A DNA stretch of 64,000 nucleotides from Flavobacterium sp. SM15. Lineage in GTDB: Bacteria; Bacteroidota; Bacteroidia; Flavobacteriales; Flavobacteriaceae. The stretch's first letter is position 1; each line of letters begins with the position of its first letter. The notes beneath the pieces were generated by a model. It made no database searches, was not told the origin of the DNA, and worked only from the letters and a program-made list of their open reading frames with translations. Position numbers and translations under genes: made by a program. Shown one piece after another: positions 1 through 8,759 of this stretch. The stretch spans positions 310,001-374,000 of the forward strand of contig NZ_JAKLTO010000002.1 in NCBI RefSeq assembly GCF_022012335.1. Reading direction: 5' to 3'.

Positions 1-135
1 AACAAAGAAATTGCTAAACTGCTTACACTTAACGAAAAAACTATCAGTACGTATAAATTACGTTTGTTGACAAAACTTCACGTAACGAACTTGGTAGACT
101 TGGTTAACAAGGCCAAAGCTTTAGAAATTGTTTAA
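1..135 (+). CDS. LuxR-type response regulator, C-terminal fragment
   Basis: The reading frame is open from the first base and stops at 133-135, giving 44 residues cut by the window edge. The visible part is the second half of a LuxR/FixJ-type helix-turn-helix. 'NKEIAKLL' matches the scaffold helix and 'NEKTISTYKLRLLTKL' matches the recognition helix in which T/S-V/I-S-T-Y/H is typical of NarL/FixJ regulators. The missing N-terminal part is probably a receiver domain, but this cannot be seen. Its stop overlaps the stop of the convergent dnaG gene by four bases, so there is no room for a conventional terminator between them. Confidence 0.75.
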   Translation, partial: NKEIAKLLTLNEKTISTYKLRLLTKLHVTNLVDLVNKAKALEIV

Positions 136-2108
136 CTATAACGGGACATAACCCTTCCCAGTTTAGAAGAAAAAGAATTAATTAATCGATAGTAATCCAT
201 CGTTGTGGATAGAATTTCGGAATTGTCCGCTTCAGGTTCTGCGGAAAGTTCGTTTTTCAGTTCGTTAATTATTCGATCCACTAAAAACCAGCGTAAAGTC
301 AGGATTGTTTCAGAAACATATTGACTGATCGTCTGGTTTTTTTGTTTTACAATGATTTGTTGCGCTTCCCAATTGTGCAGGGTTTCACGTTCTTCTTCCA
401 TAAGAATATGAGTAACTTCTTGAGCCAATTCCGGTTCGATGCGCATCAGATACTGTTCCAATTCAAACTTTTCGTTCTGATGAAAATAGTTGATCAAATC
501 GTTATAAATCGCTCGAAACATCGGATTGGCAAGCTCCACTTCATCTTCCTGCAAACTCAGATAAATGCGTTGGTACACCTTATAAAGGTTCATTTCTTTT
601 ACCTCAACCGCTTCGCCTTCCTCGTTGGCTTTAAGCAAAACATCTTCAAATTCTTGTTCAGCAGTTCCATACAAAAGTAAAATCTCAATGATTTTGCGCT
701 CCAATTCATAAAGCACATCAATTTTGGCTTGTAATTGTGCATTTTCAGGCTTTACTACTTCAAAGGCTTTCTGTTCGGTTTTGAGTTTTTTACCCGCTTC
801 AGTTATGTCTTTCTGAATTAATTGTGCTAATGTATTGAAAAGAACCTCTTCAGAAATATCCATAATTCGGGAACATTCCTGAATGTAGATTTCCCTTTTG
901 ATTTTATCCGGAATTTTGGAAATACTCATGACCATATCCCGAATGAGTTCCGCTTTTTTAATCGGATCGTTTTTCGCCTCTTTCATAAGCAAAGAAGCTT
1001 TAAACTGAATAAAATCCATTGCATTTTCGCTCAGGTAATGCACTAGATCATCGTAAGGTGTTTTTTTGGCAAAACTGTCGGGATCTTCTCCATCAGGAAA
1101 CGTGCAAACTTTTACGTTCATACCTTCCTCCAGAATCAAATCAATCCCACGAATCGAAGCGCGCAATCCTGCAGCATCACCATCAAACAAAACCGTTATG
1201 TTTCGGGTTAATCGGTTTACCAATCGAATCTGATCGGAAGTTAAAGCCGTTCCCGAAGAAGCTACTACATTTTCTATTCCCGACTGATGCAACTGAATCA
1301 CATCGGTATACCCTTCCACCAAAAAACAATTATCAAGCTTGGCAATGGCTTGTTTGGCATGATAAATTCCGTATAAGACTTTACTCTTATGATAGATTTC
1401 ACTCTCAGGAGAATTCAGGTATTTAGCCGCTTTTTTATCATTGGTAAGGATACGTCCTCCAAAACCCAAAACGCGTCCCGACATACTCTGAATCGGAAAC
1501 ATCACCCTAGCTTTAAAACGGTCGAATTGCTTATCGTCTTTAACAATGGTCAAACCGGTTTTGTCTAAATATTCCAGCTTATACCCTTTCCCGAGTGCTT
1601 CCATCGTAAAAGCATCCCAAGTTTCCGGAGAATAGCCTAGACCAAATTTCTCAATGGTGTCTTTGGTAAAACCGCGTTCTTTAAAATAGGAATAGCCAAT
1701 CGCTTTTCCTTCATCGGTATTCAATAATGTGCTGTGAAAATATTTCTGGGCGAATTCCGAAACCAAATACATGCTTTCCTTTTCATTGGCTTCCGCTTTG
1801 GCATCTTCGGTAAGTTCGGTTTCCTCGATTTCGATGTTGTATTTTTTAGCCAGATAACGAATCGCTTCAGGATACGAAAAATGCTCATGCTCCATTAAGA
1901 ACGTCACAGCATTCCCCCCTTTTCCGGAACTGAAATCCTTCCAGATCTGCTTCACGGGCGACACCATAAACGAAGGCGATTTTTCGTTGGAAAACGGGCT
2001 CAGTCCTTTTAAATTGGAACCGGCACGCTTAAGCTGAACGAAATCACCGATCACCTCCTCAACACGGGCGGTTTCAAATACGGTTTCTATGGTGTTTTGT
2101 GAAATCAT
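132..2108 (-). CDS. dnaG: DNA primase DnaG
   Basis: DnaG makes the RNA primers for chromosome replication. The N-terminal region aligns with the CHC2 zinc-ribbon domain ('PFSNEKSPSF', 'DFSSGKGG'), followed by the catalytic core and a TOPRIM domain with 'VEGYTDV' (Glu265) and 'FDGDAAG' (Asp309, Asp311). A helical C-terminal region, expected to bind helicase, completes about 658 residues. The four zinc-ligand positions (C, H, C, C in E. coli) read Ser37, Ser40, Asp58 and Ser61, so the zinc site is lost although the fold-defining residues remain. I chose ATG 2108 because a further upstream in-frame ATG (2144) would put the -7 element at 2126-2133 inside the gene, and the family starts near this point. 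Confidence 0.96.
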   Translation of the reverse strand: MISQNTIETVFETARVEEVIGDFVQLKRAGSNLKGLSPFSNEKSPSFMVSPVKQIWKDFSSGKGGNAVTFLMEHEHFSYPEAIRYLAKKYNIEIEETELTEDAKAEANEKESMYLVSEFAQKYFHSTLLNTDEGKAIGYSYFKERGFTKDTIEKFGLGYSPETWDAFTMEALGKGYKLEYLDKTGLTIVKDDKQFDRFKARVMFPIQSMSGRVLGFGGRILTNDKKAAKYLNSPESEIYHKSKVLYGIYHAKQAIAKLDNCFLVEGYTDVIQLHQSGIENVVASSGTALTSDQIRLVNRLTRNITVLFDGDAAGLRASIRGIDLILEEGMNVKVCTFPDGEDPDSFAKKTPYDDLVHYLSENAMDFIQFKASLLMKEAKNDPIKKAELIRDMVMSISKIPDKIKREIYIQECSRIMDISEEVLFNTLAQLIQKDITEAGKKLKTEQKAFEVVKPENAQLQAKIDVLYELERKIIEILLLYGTAEQEFEDVLLKANEEGEAVEVKEMNLYKVYQRIYLSLQEDEVELANPMFRAIYNDLINYFHQNEKFELEQYLMRIEPELAQEVTHILMEEERETLHNWEAQQIIVKQKNQTISQYVSETILTLRWFLVDRIINELKNELSAEPEADNSEILSTTMDYYRLINSFSSKLGRVMSRYS

Positions 2109-2125
2109 TTTCTGCGACAAAGTTC

Positions 2126-2133
2126 CAAAGATA
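2126..2133 (-). promoter_or_regulatory. -7 promoter element of dnaG
   Basis: On the minus strand this reads TATCTTTG, an exact match to the Bacteroidota -7 consensus TAnnTTTG. It lies 17 bases before the chosen dnaG start, which predicts a leader of roughly 14 bases. No clear -33 TTTG was identified. Confidence 0.5.
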
Positions 2134-2241
2134 CAAAGTTCCAAAGTTTAAACAGAATTTCAATTGCTTTTCATTAATCAAATAACCAATCAACCTAAAT
2201 AAGTAGGTGAGTAAAACTTTCAATCTTTCAAATTATAAATA

Positions 2242-2270
2242 AAAAAGGCGCCACTTAAATGACACCTTTT
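2242..2270 (-). terminator. Terminator of the secreted-protein/ECF operon
   Basis: The arms AAAAGGCGCCA and TGACACCTTTT flank a short loop. The two non-Watson-Crick positions become G-U wobble pairs only in the minus-strand transcript, so this works as an intrinsic terminator for the minus-strand gene ending at 2298. Confidence 0.6.
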
Positions 2271-2297
2271 AAAAAAGCATGAAACTAACTCTATTTA

Positions 2298-3332
2298 TTA
2301 ATTCACATCAAGACGAATTCCTAAAGACACATTGTGCTGCTTCACAGTGTTGTTCTCAAACACAGGGCTCAAGTCATATTTTACATACAAGCTGGTTTCT
2401 TTCCAACCCACATAAGAACTCAAACCGTAGTTCCAATCGTTCACGTTCCAATCACCTTTTTGTTTTTCATTGATTCGGTAATCATCTACTTTATAGGACA
2501 AAAATTGTTTCGAATTGGTATTGTACCCTACAAATCCTCCTACTCCAAATCTAAATCCGGAATGTGACTTGTAATACGTTTGGCCATCCTTAGTGGTCTT
2601 CTTCGAAAAATCAAACTCTAAATGTACCGGTAAAGTCAGATATACATTTTTGAAATAAGTGTCTTTTTTTCGCAATTCCATAGGATAGGTTTCCAAAACT
2701 GTTTCGTTGCCTTTATCAACAAAGTAGCGATTCTCCGTTGGACTAACAAAATTGTACATGAATGAAAAACCGTACTTCAAATGCGCTTTACTTCCAAATT
2801 CACCCAAACGCGTTCTTTTGGTTATTCCCCATTCCCAAAAAGCCGATCGCAAATAGTAAAAATTTGAATTTGCTACCGCACCGTTAGTCACAAGATTATT
2901 AAAACCTCCTGCAATTACAAATTGAGTAGTGGTTTTTCGTTCTGTTCCCGGTTCTTTTTCAGAATTCAAAAGCCTTACCACAAAACGCTTTCCATTAGTT
3001 TTTGTGGTATCTGAAATTCCTCCATCCACTTTCTCCTGCACCAAAGCATTTAATTGTTCTTGCTGATAAGCTACACGTTGTTCGATATTCTTGGCGTGAA
3101 GATTCGCTGCTTCAATTTTCATTTTATCAGCTTGTTCCTGCGTGATCTTCCCGCTTTCAAGTTGCTTATTAACCTCATCCACCTCTAGCTTTAAAGCATG
3201 TTTTTCCTCTTTAGTAATGTTTTCGATTTTTTGCGCGATCTGCTTAGCGCGACTCTCGAAAGTTTCCTGCGCGTTCATTTTGCTTACTACAAGGCATAGC
3301 GTTGCCACTACATAAAAAATAATTTTCTGCAT
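2298..3332 (-). CDS. Secreted protein, possible outer-membrane beta-barrel, in ECF sigma operon
   Basis: A 344-residue protein of unknown function. It has a Sec signal peptide (about residues 1-21, ending 'SKMNAQ'). A charged helical stretch with coiled-coil character follows (about 22-95, rich in K, E and Q). The C-terminal two thirds alternates aromatic and polar residues with paired Tyr/Phe/Gly strands ('YLRSAFWEWG', 'KYGFSFMYNF', 'YVKYDLSPVF'), as in small outer-membrane barrels. It is the third gene of a co-directional set after an ECF sigma factor and a probable anti-sigma factor, with only 34 bases before it. A role as envelope sensor or output of that sigma system is an inference. The family was not recognised by name. 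Confidence 0.7.
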   Translation of the reverse strand: MQKIIFYVVATLCLVVSKMNAQETFESRAKQIAQKIENITKEEKHALKLEVDEVNKQLESGKITQEQADKMKIEAANLHAKNIEQRVAYQQEQLNALVQEKVDGGISDTTKTNGKRFVVRLLNSEKEPGTERKTTTQFVIAGGFNNLVTNGAVANSNFYYLRSAFWEWGITKRTRLGEFGSKAHLKYGFSFMYNFVSPTENRYFVDKGNETVLETYPMELRKKDTYFKNVYLTLPVHLEFDFSKKTTKDGQTYYKSHSGFRFGVGGFVGYNTNSKQFLSYKVDDYRINEKQKGDWNVNDWNYGLSSYVGWKETSLYVKYDLSPVFENNTVKQHNVSLGIRLDVN

Positions 3333-3366
3333 AATTTAAATTTTAACTTTTCGATTTTTGATTGTT

Positions 3367-4032
3367 TTACTCGTAATTTCTATTGACAACCGCAGTTTTC
3401 ACGGTTTTAAAGTTCTTTTTAATTTTACTCAAGGTCGTTTCACGGAATTCCTGATTCAATTCCCCTTCTACTGAAGAAAGTAGCGAATTCGCATTTACCT
3501 TCAATTTCTTGTTTGGCGTATTTTTCAACTGAGTTTCATTGCCTAAATCAACTAAAACCTGAACATTTTTTTCAACAAATTGCTGTACCTGTTGTTTTGG
3601 CTCTTCAGTTATGGCACTTTCTTCATTTGGAATTTGTTGCTGTGTTATTACCGATTTTCTCGCGACTACAGTTCCTGAAACAGAATTCGATTTTTCAGAA
3701 AGCGCTTCTTGATGATTTTCCTCAGAAGCCACAACTGTATTTACTTGATTAGCGCTTGTTGCTGACTTCTCAACAACATCCGTTCCCACAACGGTTTGGG
3801 TATTCGGTTCAAGATGCTTTACCGGTTGTTCCTGTTGAAACAAAAACAAGCCCACCGTGAAAAAAATCGCCAAGCCCGCAGCAATGTAAAGCCAACGGAA
3901 ATTGCGCTTCGGTTTGTTATTCTCCGCTACCGAAAGCATCGCATCCAATCGATCCCAAGCTTTTTCAGAAGGCTGGATCTCTCTTTCATTCAAGGCTTTT
4001 CTAAAAACTTCCTCCATTTTATTCGGTTCCAT
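3367..4032 (-). CDS. Probable membrane-anchored anti-sigma factor
   Basis: About 221 residues from ATG 4032. The N-terminal cytoplasmic segment has the pattern of the Bacteroidota proteins that follow ECF sigma factors ('EEVFRKALNE...PSEKAWDRLD'). One transmembrane helix follows at about residues 43-62 ('WLYIAAGLAIFFTVGLFLF'), then a long polar, Gln/Val/Thr-rich periplasmic part. The start lies inside the last codons of the sigma-factor gene (14-base overlap), so translational coupling is likely. A second ATG five codons in (4017) is an alternative start. No anti-sigma domain was matched by search; the assignment rests on topology and gene order. Confidence 0.65.
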   Translation of the reverse strand: MEPNKMEEVFRKALNEREIQPSEKAWDRLDAMLSVAENNKPKRNFRWLYIAAGLAIFFTVGLFLFQQEQPVKHLEPNTQTVVGTDVVEKSATSANQVNTVVASEENHQEALSEKSNSVSGTVVARKSVITQQQIPNEESAITEEPKQQVQQFVEKNVQVLVDLGNETQLKNTPNKKLKVNANSLLSSVEGELNQEFRETTLSKIKKNFKTVKTAVVNRNYE

Positions 4033-4579
4033 AGTCGTAGTTTTTTTGTTTGTTGATTTGTTGTTGAAGCAGTTTTCGGGCGTGCGATAATTGCGATTTA
4101 GAAGTTCCTTCACTAATACCGAGCATTTGTGCAATTTCCTGATGTTTATAACCTTCAATCGCATACAGGTTGAACACCATTTTATAACCTTCCGGAAGAT
4201 TATCAATCAAAAACTGGATGTCTTCCACCGAAAATTGACTCTCTACATTATTGAAACGCTCCTCAAAATAAGTTTCGTCTTCGGTAAATTTCACTTGCTT
4301 TTGAACACGTAAAAACGAAATGCACTCGTTTACCATGATCCTCCGAATCCATCCTTCAAAACTGCCTTTGTGCTCAAAATTTTTCAGATTGGAAAACACT
4401 TTCATAAAGGCCGTAATCATGATGTCTTCCGCCTGATGGATATCTTTAATGTACTGTCTGCAAACTCCCAACATCTTCGGTGAAAATTTTGAATAAATCT
4501 GATGTTGCGCGTGCCGATTGTTCTCGAGCGCCAACTGGATGGTTTTCTTTTCGTTCTGATGTAAGTTTATTACTTTCAT
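4019..4579 (-). CDS. ECF-type RNA polymerase sigma factor
   Basis: A 186-residue sigma-70 family protein with the ECF layout. Region 2 has 'IYSKFSPKMLGVCRQYIKD...AEDIMITAFMKVFSNL' followed by the -10-binding 'FEGWIRRIMVNECISFLR'. Region 4 has 'LPEGYKMVFNLYAIEGYKHQEIAQMLGISEGTSKSQLSHARKLL', a complete helix-turn-helix. There is no region 1 or 3. Its C-terminus overlaps the probable anti-sigma gene, and a secreted protein gene follows, so the three form a cell-envelope stress-type unit. No TAnnTTTG match was seen upstream; autoregulation through a different promoter is possible but not demonstrated. Confidence 0.93.
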   Translation of the reverse strand: MKVINLHQNEKKTIQLALENNRHAQHQIYSKFSPKMLGVCRQYIKDIHQAEDIMITAFMKVFSNLKNFEHKGSFEGWIRRIMVNECISFLRVQKQVKFTEDETYFEERFNNVESQFSVEDIQFLIDNLPEGYKMVFNLYAIEGYKHQEIAQMLGISEGTSKSQLSHARKLLQQQINKQKNYDYGTE

Positions 4580-4702
4580 TTACATTTTGATATCCGACTT
4601 CTTAAATTTTAGAACTAAAAACTGAATTCTAAATCAGACTTCTATTAGCATAGACGAGTGAAGTTGTAAAATGGTTGTATGACTGCAATTTTTTTTCAAA
4701 AA

Positions 4703-5548
4703 TTATTTCAAACGATCAAATTCTATGAATTCATATTCAGGGGAAGATTCTAACAATTGTCTTAAAACTGCAGCATGACCGTTCCCGAAAATCATCAATA
4801 CCCTATCACTACTACTGGTTGTTATTTGCTGCAATTTTCTAAAAATCCTTACGTTGCGGTTGTACCACCAAATCGATAAAATATCCGCACCTCTTTGGTC
4901 ATCCAGTTTAAAATCGCCAATCAGATAAGCACCATATCCTAATTTATGATGCTCTTTTGAATTCATATGCTTAAAGTAGTTCAGTAAATTTGTTTTTTGA
5001 GGCAGCTGCTCTTCATACGCAAACCAATCGTTAAACATCTTGTTATATTTATCTTCACTCTGAAAGTCAAAATCTTTAAAAAGTTTTTTAAAATAGGCAG
5101 AGTCTATTTTCGACAACCCTTCATCCATAGATTCTGCATCGATGCTGTAAATTGTATCCAATTTTAATTCGCTTGCAATTCTCAAGCCAAGCTGAATTCG
5201 CTCATCTCTTTTATCCCTTAAATAACCGGAATTATATTTTTGCAGTTTTTCAAAAGCCTTCCAATTGTCAAAAGCTTCAATTGCAATTTTAGTAGGTTTG
5301 AATTTCTTAATATAATTGACCAATTGGGTAACTTCTTCTTTTTTGGGATCTTTTAAAACATCAATTTTATGTTTATCCTCTGTTTTTTTGACATCAAGAT
5401 TTGGGTAATCAAAATGAAAAGTACCTACTACCAGCACTTTAGCTTTCTCTTTTGGGAAAAATGAAGCTGGACTCTTAATCGCTTTTTCTTGAGCAATTGT
5501 AAAAAAACTACTCATTAAAAATACTACAACTAGTATGTGTTGTTTCAT
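4703..5548 (-). CDS. DUF5694 family secreted protein
   Basis: A 281-residue protein with a Sec signal peptide (residues 1-19, ending 'FFTIAQ'). The conserved 'VLVVGTFHFDYPNLD' at the start of the mature protein and 'IFGNGHAAVLRQLLE' near the end match the DUF5694 family. Both resemble the GTFH...GxxH pattern of TraB/GumN-type proteins, so it may be a metal-dependent hydrolase; this is not established for the family. It stands alone on the minus strand between the ECF operon and the polyprenyl synthase. No consensus promoter was found in the roughly 100 bases before it. Confidence 0.75.
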   Translation of the reverse strand: MKQHILVVVFLMSSFFTIAQEKAIKSPASFFPKEKAKVLVVGTFHFDYPNLDVKKTEDKHKIDVLKDPKKEEVTQLVNYIKKFKPTKIAIEAFDNWKAFEKLQKYNSGYLRDKRDERIQLGLRIASELKLDTIYSIDAESMDEGLSKIDSAYFKKLFKDFDFQSEDKYNKMFNDWFAYEEQLPQKTNLLNYFKHMNSKEHHKLGYGAYLIGDFKLDDQRGADILSIWWYNRNVRIFRKLQQITTSSSDRVLMIFGNGHAAVLRQLLESSPEYEFIEFDRLK

Positions 5549-5649
5549 ATATCAATTTTCTAGGTTAGACTATATCAATACAGACGAAAACAATCGGCTA
5601 AAAGTTGCATGATGTGTAAAAAACGTAATCACTTCCCCAAAATGGAATA

Positions 5650-6630
5650 TTAAATTTTTCGCTCTATCACGTAATTCACCATCAAAATAAGGGAAGTTTT
5701 ATAAGGAGAATCGGGGAAGTTTTGTAAAAGCAGAAGCGCTTCCTGTTGGAACTCAACCATTTTTTGTTCAGCATAGCCCAATCCGTTTTTATCTTTTACG
5801 AACTGAATCACTTCACGAACACGTTTTTTATCTTTGTTATGATTTTTGATGGAATTGATGCACCAGCTTTTTTCTTTTGAAGTACAATTATTCAAAGCAT
5901 AAATTAAAGGCAAGGTCATTTTTTGTTCCTTAATATCGATTCCGGTAGGTTTCCCGATAGCGTCTTCGGTGTAATCGAACAAATCGTCTTTGATCTGAAA
6001 GGCCATCCCGATTAGTTCACCAAATTTTCGCATTTGTTCTACCACTTCCGTATTTTCGGGTTTTACCGCACAAGCTCCTAAAGAACAACAGGCGGCAATC
6101 AACGTTGCTGTTTTTTGACGGATGATTTCGTAATACACCTCTTCTGTTATATCTAAGCGACGGGCTTTTTCAATTTGCAGCAATTCGCCTTCACTCATTT
6201 CGCGTACGGCTACGGAAATAATCTTCAGCAAATCAAAATCGTTGTTATCTATGGAAAGTAACAATCCTTTGGATAAGAGAAAATCACCTACTAAAACCGC
6301 AATTTTGTTTTTCCATAAAGCGTTGATGGAGAAAAAACCACGGCGTTTGTTACTGTCGTCTACCACATCATCGTGTACTAAAGTGGCTGTGTGAATTAGT
6401 TCAATAACAGCTGCTCCGCGATAAGTTCTTTCATTAACCGTACCTCCGGAAACCATTTTAGCAGTCAGAAAAACGAACATGGGCCGCATCTGTTTTCCCT
6501 TTCGGTTCACGATATAATGCGTAATTCGATTTAAAAGCGCCACTTTGGAAGACATCGAATCACGGAACTTCTTTTCGAAAAGTTCCATTTCATCAACTAT
6601 GGGCTGCTTAATCTGTTCTACTATTTTCAT
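5650..6630 (-). CDS. Polyprenyl diphosphate synthase
   Basis: Condenses isopentenyl diphosphate with an allylic diphosphate to make the long side chain of menaquinone or a similar lipid. About 326 residues. The first aspartate-rich motif is 'DDVVDD' (residues 87-92), followed by 'RRG'. The second is 'KDDLFDYTED' (about residue 214), with 'GKPTGIDIKEQKMTLPLI' after it. The KGKQMRP substrate loop lies near residue 48. The size and motifs fit the octaprenyl/hexaprenyl (IspB) group, but product length cannot be read from sequence. ATG 6630 was chosen over the upstream ATG 6639 because the upstream one falls inside the -7 element. Confidence 0.93.
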   Translation of the reverse strand: MKIVEQIKQPIVDEMELFEKKFRDSMSSKVALLNRITHYIVNRKGKQMRPMFVFLTAKMVSGGTVNERTYRGAAVIELIHTATLVHDDVVDDSNKRRGFFSINALWKNKIAVLVGDFLLSKGLLLSIDNNDFDLLKIISVAVREMSEGELLQIEKARRLDITEEVYYEIIRQKTATLIAACCSLGACAVKPENTEVVEQMRKFGELIGMAFQIKDDLFDYTEDAIGKPTGIDIKEQKMTLPLIYALNNCTSKEKSWCINSIKNHNKDKKRVREVIQFVKDKNGLGYAEQKMVEFQQEALLLLQNFPDSPYKTSLILMVNYVIERKI

Positions 6631-6636
6631 TGGAAT

Positions 6637-6644
6637 CAAAGATA
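6637..6644 (-). promoter_or_regulatory. -7 promoter element of polyprenyl synthase
   Basis: Minus-strand TATCTTTG, an exact TAnnTTTG match only six bases before the start codon. The transcript would be leaderless or have a leader of two or three bases. Confidence 0.45.
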
Positions 6645-6734
6645 CAATTCTCTGTGAAATAAAAAATATGGTTTTCGCGTTAAACCTTTTTATATTTTTA
6701 ACATCTAATTAAGAAAACCATAAAACCTAAAGTT

Positions 6735-7601
6735 ATGAAAATGAGAACTTTTATTAAATCAATTGCTTTAGCAGCTGTTATTACTTTAGTGAGTTGCGTT
6801 AAAGATGAAGGCGGAGACAATCCGGGAAACTTAAGCGGAGAAGATGTGTCGATAAGTTCTAGAATGGATGCTATTTCCAACGATGTTTCTGAAATTGCAG
6901 AAGATCAACTCGCACAACAAAGTGCAGCCAGAATGTCCGGAACATCCAGAATGAATCCACCTTCTATTTTACCCTCTTGCGCAACTGTCACTACGGTTGT
7001 AGCAAATAATGTTTGGACAAGTACTATTGATTTCGGAACTACCGGATGTCAATACTACAATGGTGCAATTTTAAAAGGAATTATCATTGTAAGCGGAAGT
7101 ACCAATTTTGCACAATCGCCTTATACCTGGACCTACAATTTCAACAATTTTTACTACAACAACATTAAAGTGGAAGGCACCAAAGTGCTTTCAAGAGTGG
7201 TTCAGGCTACCAGTTTGCTAGCAACACCCCATCCTGTTGTAACCATTGATTTAAACCTTCATTTCACCTTCCCTAACGGAAACCAATACGACCGTACCGG
7301 AACCAGAGTTAGAGAATTGGTGGAGGGGTATGATACTCCACTCGTTTTTAACGACAATGTATATTTGGTAACCGGATCTTGGATAACCGCCGGATCAAGT
7401 TCATCGCATTTAACTACAATTTTAACTCCTTTGCGTTTTGTGGTTGCTTGCCAGTATAAATTAACAGAAGGTTCTTTCAAAGTAGAGCGCAACAGTCATA
7501 CCGCAGTGGTAAATTATGGAGATGGAACCTGCGATAATAATGCAACCGTGTCTTATGACGGAGGCACACCAATCGCATTCACTTTTATTTTCGGCAACTA
7601 A
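6735..7601 (+). CDS. Lipoprotein of unknown function
   Basis: A 288-residue protein starting with a lipoprotein signal: charged N-terminus, hydrophobic core and lipobox 'LVSC' (Cys about 21). The acidic run after the cysteine ('VKDEGGDN') resembles the Bacteroidota lipoprotein export signal, so surface exposure is possible. The rest is a Thr/Ser/Asn-rich beta protein with 'NVWTSTIDFGTTGC' and a related 'YGDGTCDNNATVSYDGG' near the end, which look like paired beta repeats. It is a monocistronic gene facing rlmN, with a shared terminator between them. No function is known to me. Confidence 0.75.
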   Translation: MKMRTFIKSIALAAVITLVSCVKDEGGDNPGNLSGEDVSISSRMDAISNDVSEIAEDQLAQQSAARMSGTSRMNPPSILPSCATVTTVVANNVWTSTIDFGTTGCQYYNGAILKGIIIVSGSTNFAQSPYTWTYNFNNFYYNNIKVEGTKVLSRVVQATSLLATPHPVVTIDLNLHFTFPNGNQYDRTGTRVRELVEGYDTPLVFNDNVYLVTGSWITAGSSSSHLTTILTPLRFVVACQYKLTEGSFKVERNSHTAVVNYGDGTCDNNATVSYDGGTPIAFTFIFGN

Positions 7602-7617
7602 CTTTATTTCCCAAAAA

Positions 7618-7648
7618 ATAAAAAAGTCCCGATTTCGGGACTTTTTTT
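7618..7648. terminator. Bidirectional terminator between lipoprotein gene and rlmN
   Basis: A near-perfect hairpin AAAAAGTCCCGA / TCGGGACTTTTT with A/T runs on both sides. The T-run overlaps the rlmN stop codon, so it can end both convergent transcripts. Confidence 0.85.
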
Positions 7649-8690
7649 ATACTTCTTTATTAGCCAGCTGACCGCAGGCCGCATCAATGTCTTTACCTCG
7701 GCTTCGACGCACTTTAACTACAATATCGTTTCGTTCTAAAGCAATTATATAATTTTCTATTGCCTGTTGAGAGGCCTGTTGAAATTCACCATCATCAATG
7801 GGATTGTATTCAATCAGGTTCACCTTACAAGGAACATATTTACAAAATTTTACCAAAGCGTCGATTGATTTTTTATCATCATTGATTCCTTTCCAAACCA
7901 CGTATTCGTAAGTAACTTTACTTTTTGTCTTTTTGTACCAGTACTCTAAAGCTTCGCGCAATTCAGTTAAAGGAAAACTCTTGGTAAACGGCATAATATC
8001 GTTTCGGATTTCTTCAATGGCCGAATGCAAAGAAACCGCCAACTTGAATTTCACCTCATCATCCGCCATTTTCTTAATCATTTTAGAAACCCCCGAAGTA
8101 GAAACCGTAATTCGTTTTGGTGACATTCCCAATCCTTCCGGAGAAGTAATTTTTTCAATGGCTTTCATCACGTTGGGATAATTCATAAGTGGTTCACCCA
8201 TTCCCATGAAAACAATATTCGACAAAGGCCTGTCGTAGTACAAACGGCTTTCACTATCAATGGCAGCTACCTGATCGTAAATTTCATCCGGATTCAGGTT
8301 ACGCATTCGTTTGAGTCGAGCGGTTGCACAGAAATTACAATCCAAACTACAACCCACCTGACTGGAAACACAAGCAGTTGTTCTTGTTTCCGTAGGAATT
8401 AAAACCGATTCTACTACTAAATCGTCATGCAAACGAACAGCATTTTTCACAGTCCCGTCTGAACTGCGCTGCATTGTGTCTACTTTAATATGATTGATCA
8501 CAAAGTTCGCCTCAAGCATTTCACGTGTATGCTTGGAAATGCTTGTCATATCTTCAAACTTATGCACGCGTTTGTGCCACAACCATTCGTACACCTGATT
8601 GCCACGAAAGGCTTTATCGCCGTTGGCCACAAAAAAATCGCGTAATTGGTCTTTGGTTAACGCGCGTATGTCTTTCTTCTCAGTTTGCAT
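7647..8690 (-). CDS. rlmN: Dual-specificity 23S rRNA/tRNA adenine-C2 methyltransferase RlmN
   Basis: Radical-SAM enzyme that methylates C2 of A2503 in 23S rRNA and A37 of some tRNAs. The 347-residue length is normal. The radical-SAM cluster motif is C114-xxx-C118-xx-C121 ('CSLDCNFC'), followed by 'FMGMGEPL' and 'RITVSTSGV'. The acceptor cysteine that is methylated during catalysis is in the C-terminal 'AACGQL'. The N-terminal RNA-binding region ('NQVYEWLW') is intact. It is monocistronic, diverging from the O-methyltransferase gene. Confidence 0.96.
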   Translation of the reverse strand: MQTEKKDIRALTKDQLRDFFVANGDKAFRGNQVYEWLWHKRVHKFEDMTSISKHTREMLEANFVINHIKVDTMQRSSDGTVKNAVRLHDDLVVESVLIPTETRTTACVSSQVGCSLDCNFCATARLKRMRNLNPDEIYDQVAAIDSESRLYYDRPLSNIVFMGMGEPLMNYPNVMKAIEKITSPEGLGMSPKRITVSTSGVSKMIKKMADDEVKFKLAVSLHSAIEEIRNDIMPFTKSFPLTELREALEYWYKKTKSKVTYEYVVWKGINDDKKSIDALVKFCKYVPCKVNLIEYNPIDDGEFQQASQQAIENYIIALERNDIVVKVRRSRGKDIDAACGQLANKEV

Positions 8691-8694
8691 GGCG

Positions 8695-8702
8695 CAAAGT
8701 TA
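8695..8702 (-). promoter_or_regulatory. -7 promoter element of rlmN
   Basis: Minus-strand TAACTTTG, an exact TAnnTTTG match four bases before the start codon. If used, transcription would start at or next to the ATG. Confidence 0.45.
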
Positions 8703-8717
8703 CAGACATTTTATGAA

Positions 8718-8745
8718 TTTGATTGTTGGGTTATTTGTAAATTTG
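8718..8745 (+). promoter_or_regulatory. Promoter of O-methyltransferase gene (-33 and -7)
   Basis: TTTG at 8718-8721 and TAAATTTG at 8738-8745 are separated by 16 bases. This is close to the Bacteroidota primary-sigma promoter layout and lies 14 bases before the ATG at 8760. Confidence 0.5.
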
Positions 8746-8759
8746 TAAAAAATCAGTTT

